64,000 nt of DNA from an uncultured delta proteobacterium. GTDB lineage: Bacteria > Myxococcota > Myxococcia > Myxococcales > 40CM-4-68-19. Each line of letters starts with the position of its first letter. Position 1 is the stretch's first letter. The notes under the pieces are model-generated. The model did not search any database. It saw nothing but the letters and a program-made list of their open reading frames with translations, and was not told the DNA's origin. The position numbers and the translations under genes were made by a program. Below are positions 7,390 through 15,274 of the stretch, piece after piece. The stretch is from contig CAIWCD010000015.1 of NCBI GenBank assembly GCA_903911145.1, positions 1-64,000 on the forward strand, in the 5' to 3' direction.

Positions 7390-8640
7390 TTATTTCTCGC
7401 TCGCCCCGGAAGAAGGGGGCGCGGCGAGAGATGTCGGAGCAGTTTCTGCGTGCGCGCCCGAGTGCGTCTCCACCGCGCTGGGAGCGGATGCGCGCACGTT
7501 CGAGTCGAGATCCCAGCGATCGAGCAACTCCTTCACTTCCGCGAGCGGCAGCGCCGGCGAGTTCCCATTCGGCCCGTCGAGGTCGCGCGCCATCGTCAGC
7601 GAATTGAGGATCGCCTCTTCGGTCGCTTCGATCGCCGCCGCGTAGAGCGGATCGAGCCGCGGGTCGAGGAGCATCTTCATCCGGTAGATCATCTTGTCGG
7701 TCACACGCGGCACCGTGTTGGCCGTGCTGAACGCGAGGATGATCTCTCCCGAACCGTGCGCGGCGATGCTGCCTGCGCGGCCGATGCCGAGCGCGACCCG
7801 CTTGGAGATGCGACCGAGTTGGTGCGTCGAGAGCGGCGCGTCGGTGGCGACGACGGCGATGATGCTGCCGTAGTTCAGCTTGCGCTTGGGCATCGCGCGA
7901 TAGCGCGCCTCAAGCACGGTCCCGACAGGAAAGCCGGCCACGCGCAGGTCGCGCATATGGCCAAAGTTGTTCATCACCAGGACGCCGATGGTGTAGCCGC
8001 CGAACTCCTGCGGCAGCTTGCGGCTCGAGGTGCCGATGCCGCTCTTGAAGTCGCAGCAGATCATTCCGGTGCCGCCGCCGACCGAGCCCTCCGCGACCGG
8101 TCCGCTGCTTGCCGTGCGCAATGCTTCAAAGACGTTCTCGGCCTTGACGTGTCGGCCCGCGGAATCGTTGAGCCAGGAGTCGTCGCACTCGCCGACGAGT
8201 GGAATCAGCACGTCGTGTTCGCCGCCGATGCCCGGATAGGTCTCGATCATCCACTGCACGGCCGCGTCGCTGACCTGTCCGACAGAGAGCGTGTTGGTGA
8301 GGAAGATCGGAGTTTCGATCAGGCCCCACTCCATCATCTGCGTCAGGCCCGATACCTCGCCCGCGCCGTTGAGGACGAAGCCGCCGCCAACGATTCGCTG
8401 CGCGAAGATGTTCTTCTCGTTGCAGAGGATCGCGGTGACGCCAGTGCGCACCGGCCCCTTGCCCCGCTTGAGCGGGCCCTTTCCGCGGATGATCGTCGAG
8501 TGGCCGACCTGCACGCCGGCCACGTCGGTGATCGCGTTCCATCGGCCCGTCGCAAATCTCCCAAGAGCGGTGCTCGTGGGGCGAAAGAGTTCGCGCGCAC
8601 GCACGCGCTTCTCGACGGGCCTGGTGTCCGTGGCATCCAT
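7390..8640 (-). CDS. P1/DmpA family (S58) aminopeptidase
   Basis: A 416-residue member of the self-processing Ntn-fold peptidases that includes DmpA (L-aminopeptidase/D-Ala-amidase) and the beta-peptidyl aminopeptidases. Family blocks are clear: ITDVAGVQVGHSTI near 37-50, GGGFVLNGAGEVSG near 85-98, VGGGTGM near 187 and NNFGHMRDLRV near 224. Cleavage into two chains is expected at Gly258-Ser259 in NYGSIIAVVATDAPL, freeing Ser259 as the nucleophile. There is no signal peptide. The last 45 residues are Ala/Ser/Pro-rich and not part of the fold. The gene begins 17 bases after the double ATP-grasp gene, with GAGGCAGG as ribosome-binding site, so the two are probably co-expressed. The substrate is unknown; D-Ala or beta-amino peptides fit the family. 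Confidence 0.93.
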   Translation of the reverse strand: MDATDTRPVEKRVRARELFRPTSTALGRFATGRWNAITDVAGVQVGHSTIIRGKGPLKRGKGPVRTGVTAILCNEKNIFAQRIVGGGFVLNGAGEVSGLTQMMEWGLIETPIFLTNTLSVGQVSDAAVQWMIETYPGIGGEHDVLIPLVGECDDSWLNDSAGRHVKAENVFEALRTASSGPVAEGSVGGGTGMICCDFKSGIGTSSRKLPQEFGGYTIGVLVMNNFGHMRDLRVAGFPVGTVLEARYRAMPKRKLNYGSIIAVVATDAPLSTHQLGRISKRVALGIGRAGSIAAHGSGEIILAFSTANTVPRVTDKMIYRMKMLLDPRLDPLYAAAIEATEEAILNSLTMARDLDGPNGNSPALPLAEVKELLDRWDLDSNVRASAPSAVETHSGAHAETAPTSLAAPPSSGASEK

Positions 8641-8657
8641 GAATTTCCTGCCTCAGG

Positions 8658-10886
8658 CTACGAGGGCAGGCCCTCGGACTGCGCGGAAAGCGTTGCTGGG
8701 CGCGGATCTGCGCTTGCGGCGCCGTTGCCGCTCCCGTTCACCGCAGGCGTCGGGGTCACGCTCGCGATGCTCGAGATTCCGCCGTTCGGTGCGCTGGCCG
8801 TCGCGGCCGCGCCCGGCACCTGCACGACCACCGCAGGCGCCCTGCCCTGCTCCCGGCGCTCGCGCTCGCGCTCCTTGTAACGACGGATCGCGCCGCTGAG
8901 GATTTCGCTGATCAGCCCGTTGTACGAGATGCCAGCGGCGTCGCTGATCATCACCAGATCGCTCCAGCCAGGCGTCAGTCCGGGGAGAGGATTGCACTCG
9001 AGAAAGTAGACCTTCCCCGACTCGTCCATGCGGAAGTCGACGCGGGCCACGTCGCGGCAGCCGAGCGCGATGAAGCAGTCGCGCGCCGCCTTCTCAAGGG
9101 CCTTCTGCTGTGCGGGCTCGACCTTCGCGGGCACGTCGTAGCGAATCTTCTTCGACCAATCCTGCTTGTGCTCGAACGAGTAGACCGGGTGGATGTCGCC
9201 CTTGTCGAGAAAGACGACCTCCATCGGCGGGAGAACCTTGGGGCGACGCTCGCCGAGCAGGCCGACGGTAAATTCGCGTCCACGAATATAGTCTTCGATG
9301 AGCGCAGGCTGATCGTACTTGGCGATCATCTCGCGCGCCGCCTCGCGCAACTCCGATTCGTTCTCACAGACGCTGGTTGGATGCACGCCCTTGCTCGAGC
9401 CTTCGGCGACGGGCTTGACGATGAGCGGAAAGCGCACGTCGCGCGGCAGGCGCTCCTTGCCTGTCGTCATCGTGAAGAAGTTGGGCGTGAGAATTCCGTT
9501 CTGCCGGACGATGCGCTTGGCGAGCGCCTTGTCGAGCGCGATCGACATCGTCGCCGGGTCGGACCCCGAGTAGGGAATGTCGAGAAGCTCGAGCAGCGCA
9601 GGCACCTGGCTCTCGCGATTGCGGCCCTTGATTCCCTCGGCCATGTTGAAGACGAGATCGACCGGCGTCGTCGCAAGCACAGTGGGAAGCTCGGGTGTCG
9701 CCTCGAGATCGACCACCTCGTGACCTGCACTTGCGATCGCCTCGCGAATCGCCTGCAGCGTCTGCGGCGAGTCGTACTCGGCCTCATCGTCCTTCGAGCC
9801 GTCGATCTGCGGCTTGATGCGCTTGACGTTGAAGGTGAAGCCCACGCGCAGCGGGCCCGCGCGGCGCGGCGGCCGGCTCTTCGCCTTCTTCGGATCGTTG
9901 ATCCCCCAGCGAGCCACCGCGCTCTCGATCACCTTCGCGAGCAAGCCGTCCGTGTGGATCCCCTCGAGCGCGGCGGCCGCGTAGATCCCAGCGCCCGGCT
10001 CCAGGCTCGGCAGCGCGTTGACCTCGATGAAGTAGACCTGGCCGTCCTCGCCGACGCGAAAATCGATGCGTCCAAGATCGCGGCAGCCGAGCGCCTTGTA
10101 GGCCGCGCGCGCCATCTCCTGCGCCCGCTTGAGAATGTGCTCGTCGAACTGCGCCGGGCAGCGCACCGAGACCGCGTTCTCGTGCTCCGACTTCAGGTCG
10201 TAGTCGTAGATCCTGTACTTGCGCTTCTTCATCTCCGCTTCGTCGAAGATGTACTCGGTCGGCGTCAGCACGCCGTCGCGCCCGTTCTCGACCCGCTCGA
10301 GAAACGCGACGGTCAGATCGGTGCCGGGGATGTACTCCTCCACGATCACTCCTGCGGGGAATCGCGCGAGCTGCTTCTCCACAAGCGCGCGCAGCTTGCC
10401 GCGCTCCTCGCAGATCGAGTCTTGCGTGATGCCTTTCGAGCTGCCTTCGAAGTTCGGCTTCACCATGATCGGGAAGCGCCAGCCATCGAGCTTCAAGTCG
10501 GCGAGCGACTCGATGAACTGGCCCTTGGGCGAAATGACGCCGTACTCGCGCAGCATCAGCTTCGTAAGCGCCTTATCGAGCGTGACGGCAAGGACCCACG
10601 CGTCGCTGCCCGTGTAGGGGAAGCCGAGTTCGTCGAAGAGCGCCGGATAGAACGCCTCGCGGAAGCGGCCGCGGCGACCCTCGGCGATGTTGAAGATCAG
10701 ATCGGGCGCGAAGGCTTCGAGGCGCGCGGCAGTGCGGCTCGCCGGGCCGGAGACCTCGACGCGCTCGACCCGATGGCCGAGGCGTTCGAGCGCGGCGGTG
10801 AGCGCGTCGATCGTCTCGCGCGAGTCGAACTCGGCCTCATCTTCAGAGTCGGAGAGGCGCAGATTGTGGGTCAATGCGAGACGCAT
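8658..10886 (-). CDS. Two D-Ala-D-Ala-ligase-like ATP-grasp modules in one protein
   Basis: A 742-residue protein made of two complete ATP-grasp ligase modules, about residues 1-335 and 350-650, and a 90-residue Ala/Pro/Ser-rich tail. Each module has its own N-terminal lobe (FDSRETIDAL / YDSPQTLQAI), a FN(I/M)AEG loop, a GSD...LDKAL block, an ATP-binding VKP..EGSSKG stretch, and a metal-binding end (YFIEVNALPSLEP / YFLECNPLPGLTP). Both look intact. The family joins D-alanines or makes D-Ala-D-lactate, and related enzymes make other small peptides. The stop of the RDD gene overlaps its start by 16 bases and the P1 peptidase follows by 17. Normal Ddl is about 310-370 residues with one module, so this is an internal duplication. 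It is probably not the housekeeping Ddl. Confidence 0.88.
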   Translation of the reverse strand: MRLALTHNLRLSDSEDEAEFDSRETIDALTAALERLGHRVERVEVSGPASRTAARLEAFAPDLIFNIAEGRRGRFREAFYPALFDELGFPYTGSDAWVLAVTLDKALTKLMLREYGVISPKGQFIESLADLKLDGWRFPIMVKPNFEGSSKGITQDSICEERGKLRALVEKQLARFPAGVIVEEYIPGTDLTVAFLERVENGRDGVLTPTEYIFDEAEMKKRKYRIYDYDLKSEHENAVSVRCPAQFDEHILKRAQEMARAAYKALGCRDLGRIDFRVGEDGQVYFIEVNALPSLEPGAGIYAAAALEGIHTDGLLAKVIESAVARWGINDPKKAKSRPPRRAGPLRVGFTFNVKRIKPQIDGSKDDEAEYDSPQTLQAIREAIASAGHEVVDLEATPELPTVLATTPVDLVFNMAEGIKGRNRESQVPALLELLDIPYSGSDPATMSIALDKALAKRIVRQNGILTPNFFTMTTGKERLPRDVRFPLIVKPVAEGSSKGVHPTSVCENESELREAAREMIAKYDQPALIEDYIRGREFTVGLLGERRPKVLPPMEVVFLDKGDIHPVYSFEHKQDWSKKIRYDVPAKVEPAQQKALEKAARDCFIALGCRDVARVDFRMDESGKVYFLECNPLPGLTPGWSDLVMISDAAGISYNGLISEILSGAIRRYKERERERREQGRAPAVVVQVPGAAATASAPNGGISSIASVTPTPAVNGSGNGAASADPRPATLSAQSEGLPS

Positions 10887-11500
10887 GCAGGATCCTCGGA
10901 CGGGTGACCGGAGAGCGAATCAGGAGAGAGGTGCGCGCGCGGCATGCGCGGAACTGCGCCGAGGGCAGAGGCGGCGCGCGGGCGAAGGATGGACGTCGCG
11001 GCGGGAAGGCCGAGAGGGATCGAGGCGTCGATCACCTGGGTGCCCGCGAGAAGATCGCCCAGGCGGCGACGGCCGAGATCTCGCGTGAGAGGCGAGAGCG
11101 CAACGCCGGCCTCGAGGGCTGCAACACCGATGACCGCAGCGGCGGCCCAGCAGAGCGCGGCGAAAGATCCGGCGGCGACCGGAAGCACGGCGATCGCGAA
11201 GAGTGCGTTGCGGCGCATCGACGCGGTGATGCCACCGGGCTGGCGCTTGTGGAGCACGACGACGCGCAACCCTGCGAGCCGCTTGCCGAGCGAACGCCCC
11301 GGTCCGAAGAGCCGATCCGCACAGAGCACCAGCGCCGCAACCGTCAGCGCGGCAGCAACCGGGCGCCGCATCGGCCCCAGCAGCACGAAGGGAGCCGCGA
11401 CTGCGAGCGCATCAAGGATGCGGGCGAGCAGGCGCGGCCAGAGCGCGGCCGGGGGATAGTCGTTCGGCCGCTCGGGCGGACCTGGAGGTTCGGAAAACAC
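10871..11500 (-). CDS. RDD-family membrane protein
   Basis: A 209-residue protein with an N-terminal RDD-type block (PRLLARILDAL) and three to four hydrophobic segments (about 27-45, 48-62, 97-115, 117-135). The conserved GKRLAGLRVV motif follows the first pair. The C-terminal 50 residues are soluble and Pro/Ser-rich. The RDD family is poorly understood; some members are thought to be ion or solute transporters. The gene starts with GTG 2 bases after hemB and overlaps the ATP-grasp gene by 16 bases, so all three should be co-transcribed. Confidence 0.82.
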   Translation of the reverse strand: MFSEPPGPPERPNDYPPAALWPRLLARILDALAVAAPFVLLGPMRRPVAAALTVAALVLCADRLFGPGRSLGKRLAGLRVVVLHKRQPGGITASMRRNALFAIAVLPVAAGSFAALCWAAAAVIGVAALEAGVALSPLTRDLGRRRLGDLLAGTQVIDASIPLGLPAATSILRPRAASALGAVPRMPRAHLSPDSLSGHPSEDPACVSH

Positions 11501-11501
11501 G

Positions 11502-12491
11502 TCAAGCGCCCAGCCAGCGGGCGGCGTCGAGCGCGCTGTACGTAATGATCAGATCTGCTCCCGCGCGCCGCATTGACGTGAGCAACTCAAGACAGACCCG
11601 CTGCTCGTCGATCCATCCGTTCTGCGCCGCAGCCTTGAGCATCGAGTATTCGCCGCTGACGTTGTACGCCGCGAGCGGCTTGTCGCTGAGACGACGAACC
11701 TCCGCGATGATGTCGAGGTACGAGAGCGCGGGTTTGACCATCAGCATGTCCGCGCCCTCCTCGATGTCGAGAAGCGCTTCGCGCCGAGCCTCGCGCACAT
11801 TTGCCGGATCCATCTGGTAGCCACGCCGATCGCCCTCTTTCGGAGTGCTCTGCGCTGCTTCGCGAAACGGTCCATAGAAGCCGCTCGCGTACTTCACGGC
11901 GTAGCTCATGATCGGCGTGTCGCTCAAGCCGTTGCCGTCGAGGCCCGCGCGCAGGGCAGCGATGCGTCCATCCATCATGTCGCTCGGCGCGATGATGTCC
12001 GCGCCACTCTTCGCGCAGGCCACAGCAGCACGTGCGAGCAGCGGCAGCGTCGCGTCGTTCGCGACCGAGAGATGACCGCGCGCATCGCGCTCCAGCGGAC
12101 CACAGTGACCGTGATCAGTATATTCGCATAAGCAGATATCCGCGACGAGGACCAGTTCGGGAACGGCGTCCTTGATCGCACGCAGAGCCGTGCAGACAGG
12201 GCCCGCCTCGTCCCACGCCCCAGAGCCCTGGGGATCCTTCGCATCAGGGATCCCGAAGAGGATGAGTGAAGGAATGCCCAGCCCATGCGCGACCCGCGCC
12301 TCCTCGACGGCGACGTCGACCGAGAGGTTCGCCACGCCGGGCATCGAGCTGATCGGGCGCCGGATACCGCGCCCCGGCGTCACGAACAGCGGATAGATGA
12401 AGTCGCCCGGCTCGAGCGCGGTCTCCCGCACCATTCGACGAAGCGTTTCACTCTTGCGCAGCCGACGCGGACGCTCAACAGGATAGGCCAT
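11502..12491 (-). CDS. hemB: Delta-aminolevulinic acid dehydratase (porphobilinogen synthase)
   Basis: A 329-residue enzyme that joins two aminolevulinate molecules to porphobilinogen in haem synthesis. The active-site lysines are Lys200 ([15 protein letters not shown]) and Lys253 ([12 protein letters not shown]). Cys120, Cys122 and Cys130 in [12 protein letters not shown] form the catalytic zinc site, so this is a zinc-type HemB. Length is normal. It sits between the beta-barrel gene and the RDD gene on the same strand. The zinc-site codons form an AT-rich patch that includes a TTA leucine, rare in this GC-rich DNA. Confidence 0.97.
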   Translation of the reverse strand: MAYPVERPRRLRKSETLRRMVRETALEPGDFIYPLFVTPGRGIRRPISSMPGVANLSVDVAVEEARVAHGLGIPSLILFGIPDAKDPQGSGAWDEAGPVCTALRAIKDAVPELVLVADICLCEYTDHGHCGPLERDARGHLSVANDATLPLLARAAVACAKSGADIIAPSDMMDGRIAALRAGLDGNGLSDTPIMSYAVKYASGFYGPFREAAQSTPKEGDRRGYQMDPANVREARREALLDIEEGADMLMVKPALSYLDIIAEVRRLSDKPLAAYNVSGEYSMLKAAAQNGWIDEQRVCLELLTSMRRAGADLIITYSALDAARWLGA

Positions 12492-12503
12492 GGGATCTTT
12501 GAA

Positions 12504-13388
12504 CTAGAGTTTCCAGCGCACGCCGAGGGTCAGCGCGTTTTCGCGATCCTCGATGAGGAGTGCCTGGTTCGGCAGAGAATTGCCGAGGATGGTGCTGCCG
12601 CTCAAGGAAGTGTGCCAGCGGGTGAAGTCGTAGCCGACATCGAGCGCAACATCGCGCGTCAGGTCGAGTGAGAATTGCAGCCTCGCGCGCAGTTCGCTGG
12701 CGTCGGAGAGAATGCCGAGATCACGCTCCGCTGCGTAAGGAATCGGCGCGAGTGCGGCCTCCGCAAAGAGGGAGAGAGTCAGCTGCGGGAGCAGGCGGAA
12801 CTCGAGTTCCATGTTCGAGAGGACGCCGAGCACACCGATGGTGGGCGCGCCGCCCGACGCGCGGCCGTACTGGTAGCGGGTGATTGCGCCGACGGATGCG
12901 AAGACGGTGAAGCGGGAGGTGATGCGGGTCGCCGCGCCCACCATCGCGCGCAGGGTGAAATCCGTGCCCGTACTGCCCGCGAACGCGTACTGCGAATCAC
13001 TCTTGAACTGGCCGCCCTCGAGTTCGACGCGACCGACGAACGGGATGTCCGGATCAAACAGAAACGTGTAGCGGGCCAGACCACGGAGGGCCTGGAGTTT
13101 GTCGCTGCCGAACTTGTCGCCGCCTGCGCCGGTATCGATGCGAACCGAGAGCAGGGTCGGCTTCCACGCGATGAGAATTCCCGTCGGTACGGGAGACGGG
13201 ACAACAATCGGCGTCTCTGGAGCATCGAGGTTGGCGTCGATTCCCTCGCGTGCAGTCGCCACGGGCTGCGCGGGCGGCGCGTCGGTCGCGCTCGTCGTCT
13301 CCGCGGCGCGGGCTGGTTGCGCGAGCGTGAGTGAAGCAAGCGCGAGGAAGCAGGCAGAAGAGAGTCGTGAGAGCGCGGGCGTCGTCAT
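12504..13388 (-). CDS. Exported outer-membrane beta-barrel-like protein
   Basis: A 294-residue protein with a clear signal peptide (about 1-28, ending AQPARAAE). After a Pro/Ala-rich linker, residues 70-294 show alternating hydrophobic and polar strands with aromatic belts (RYTFLF, FRLLPQLTLSLFAEAAL, ALDVGYDFTRWHTSL, ALTLGVRWKL), the usual look of a small outer-membrane barrel. The start codon overlaps the nadD stop as ATGA, so translation may be coupled. Function unknown. Confidence 0.8.
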   Translation of the reverse strand: MTTPALSRLSSACFLALASLTLAQPARAAETTSATDAPPAQPVATAREGIDANLDAPETPIVVPSPVPTGILIAWKPTLLSVRIDTGAGGDKFGSDKLQALRGLARYTFLFDPDIPFVGRVELEGGQFKSDSQYAFAGSTGTDFTLRAMVGAATRITSRFTVFASVGAITRYQYGRASGGAPTIGVLGVLSNMELEFRLLPQLTLSLFAEAALAPIPYAAERDLGILSDASELRARLQFSLDLTRDVALDVGYDFTRWHTSLSGSTILGNSLPNQALLIEDRENALTLGVRWKL

Positions 13389-13978
13389 CGGGGTTGCGAC
13401 GATAGCGGAGATCGCGCCGACGTGCTCACACCATAGAGTCCGCCCTCGGCGATCTGTTCGAGAACGGCGCGCGGGACGAGGCCCGCCAGAGGGGAGCCTG
13501 CAGCGAGGCGGGCGCGCACGTCAGTCGAGGAGATCTCGGGAAGCACTGCCGCGGGGAGGTCCGGCAACTCGTGTCCCTTGCGCTGCACCCGGATGATGCG
13601 CGCGAGTTCGCTGACGCGATCGAACCGCTTCCAGAGCGCTGTCTCCTGAAGGATGTCGGAGCCCATCACCAGCGCGAAGCGGTCGAGAGGATGCTCGAGC
13701 GTGAGCATCTCAAGAAGATCGACAGTGCGCCCGTCTCCTCCGACCCGCTCCTCCGCCCGGGAGATGCGCGTGCGCGCGAGCCCGAGTGAAGCGACGGCCT
13801 TCTCGCAGAGAGAAACGCGCTGATCGAATGAAGCTCCGAACCGCTTGCCGAACGGATGGTCGCGCACCGGAACGAACCAGAGTTCGTCGATCGGCTCGGT
13901 CATCAAGAGCCACGCAGCAGTGAGCAGGTGGCCAACGTGCGGCGGATCGAAGCTGCCGCCGAAGATCGCGATCTCCAT
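13385..13978 (-). CDS. nadD: Nicotinate-nucleotide adenylyltransferase
   Basis: A 197-residue enzyme that makes deamido-NAD from nicotinate mononucleotide and ATP. GGSFDPPHVGH at residues 7-17 is the nucleotide-binding motif of this cytidylyltransferase-like family, and ISSTDVR near 158 is the second ATP motif. The start at 13978 (MEIAIFGGSF) matches the family; an upstream in-frame start at 13999 would add seven residues. The stop overlaps the next gene by 4 bases. Confidence 0.95.
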   Translation of the reverse strand: MEIAIFGGSFDPPHVGHLLTAAWLLMTEPIDELWFVPVRDHPFGKRFGASFDQRVSLCEKAVASLGLARTRISRAEERVGGDGRTVDLLEMLTLEHPLDRFALVMGSDILQETALWKRFDRVSELARIIRVQRKGHELPDLPAAVLPEISSTDVRARLAAGSPLAGLVPRAVLEQIAEGGLYGVSTSARSPLSSQPR

Positions 13979-14041
13979 GCGCGCAGACACTACCCGCACG
14001 CCTTCGCGGCGCGAAGTGGCGCCTGCGATCGCGAGCGCCGA

Positions 14042-15274
14042 TCAGTAGAGGAGCGCGGCGCTTCTCCGAGCGACGAAGGCCTCGCGCTCGCCTGCCCACG
14101 CCGAGCAGAGTGAATCGACAGACGCGCCCTCTTCGACGCTCTTGCGAAACGCGGCCGAGCCGGTCAGCAGATCGATCGCAGGGATGGTGTCGACGAACTC
14201 GTACTTCTCCGTCCGCCAGGCAAATCGCTCAGGCGCCTGCGCGCGTGCGTGCACGATGCAGGCGACGCCGAGCCGGACCGCATCGACTTCGCGCGGAGCA
14301 TCGATGTGAATCTGCACGCCGCCGCAGCGAACCTTCGCGTGCTTGTCCCACGTCGGCGTGAACGAGCAGGAGCGGAAGCGAACGCCAGGCAGCTTCTCAT
14401 CGTCGAGCGAATCGGCGAGCGCGTGCCCGTCCAGCCAGGGCGCACCGAACAACTCGAACGGCCGCGTCGTGCCGCGCCCTTCGCTCAGGTTCGTGCCTTC
14501 GAGGAGACACATGCCGGGATAGATGAGCGCCGTGTCGGGCGTCGGCATGTTCGGCGAGGGCATCACCCACGGCAGTCCCGTGTCGCGAAAGTGCATGCCG
14601 CGATTCCAACCGAGCATCGGAACCACAGCGAGCTCGCAACCGATGTTGAAGCCTCCGCGCTCCGTCGGACGCTGCAGCATCGCCGCCATCTCCCCGGCAG
14701 TCAGGCCGTGGCGAGCCGACATCGGCCAGAGGCCAACGAACGACTCGAAGCCCGGATGAACGATGCCGCCCTCAACCGCGAGGCCACCGATGGGATTTGG
14801 ACGATCGAGCACAACGAACTTGAGGTCATGCCTGGCCGCCGCCTGCATGCACAGCCCCATCGTCGCCAGGTAGGTGTAGTAGCGGCTGCCGACGTCCTGG
14901 ATGTCGAAGACGAGCGCGTCGAGGCCGCGCAGTTGCTCCTCGGTGGGCGTGAGCGACGCGAAATCTTTTCCGTAGAGCGAGTGTGCGGGAAGGCCTGTGC
15001 GCTCATCGACGGCCGTGTCGATCTCCTCGAGGTACTGCACGTCACCGCGCACGCCATGCTCGGGGCCAAAGAGAGAGACGAGGTCGACGCCCATCTCGCG
15101 CGCAGGGCCGTGCAGGAGGTCCGCGAGGTGGTTGAGTGCGGGGTCGAGGCTCGTCGGGTTGAGGATCGCGCCGACGCGCAAGCCCTTGAGCAGTGCGCAT
15201 TCGCTGCGCAGCAGCACTTCGACTCCGAGGATGGTGCGCGAGAATTTCTGCGGCTGGCCGACGGGCGCGCTCAC
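14042..15274 (-). CDS. namZ: DUF1343 / NamZ-type exo-beta-N-acetylmuramidase
   Basis: A 410-residue protein of the DUF1343 family, whose characterised member NamZ removes terminal N-acetylmuramic acid from peptidoglycan fragments (GH171). Family signatures: LFGPEHGVRGD near 74-84, DIQDVGSRYYTY near 131-142, DRPNPIGG near 161-168, and PSPNMPT / GTNLSEGRGTTRPFE in the middle. No signal peptide is seen, so it may act on recycled cytoplasmic muropeptides, or be exported by another route. The GTG start overlaps the stop of the upstream TPR gene as GTGA, showing tight coupling. Confidence 0.9.
   Translation of the reverse strand: MSAPVGQPQKFSRTILGVEVLLRSECALLKGLRVGAILNPTSLDPALNHLADLLHGPAREMGVDLVSLFGPEHGVRGDVQYLEEIDTAVDERTGLPAHSLYGKDFASLTPTEEQLRGLDALVFDIQDVGSRYYTYLATMGLCMQAAARHDLKFVVLDRPNPIGGLAVEGGIVHPGFESFVGLWPMSARHGLTAGEMAAMLQRPTERGGFNIGCELAVVPMLGWNRGMHFRDTGLPWVMPSPNMPTPDTALIYPGMCLLEGTNLSEGRGTTRPFELFGAPWLDGHALADSLDDEKLPGVRFRSCSFTPTWDKHAKVRCGGVQIHIDAPREVDAVRLGVACIVHARAQAPERFAWRTEKYEFVDTIPAIDLLTGSAAFRKSVEEGASVDSLCSAWAGEREAFVARRSAALLY

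Noticed and set aside
9168-10907. Plus-strand frame of 579 codons
   Set aside because: Antisense to the double ATP-grasp gene; Arg/Leu/His-rich and without motifs.
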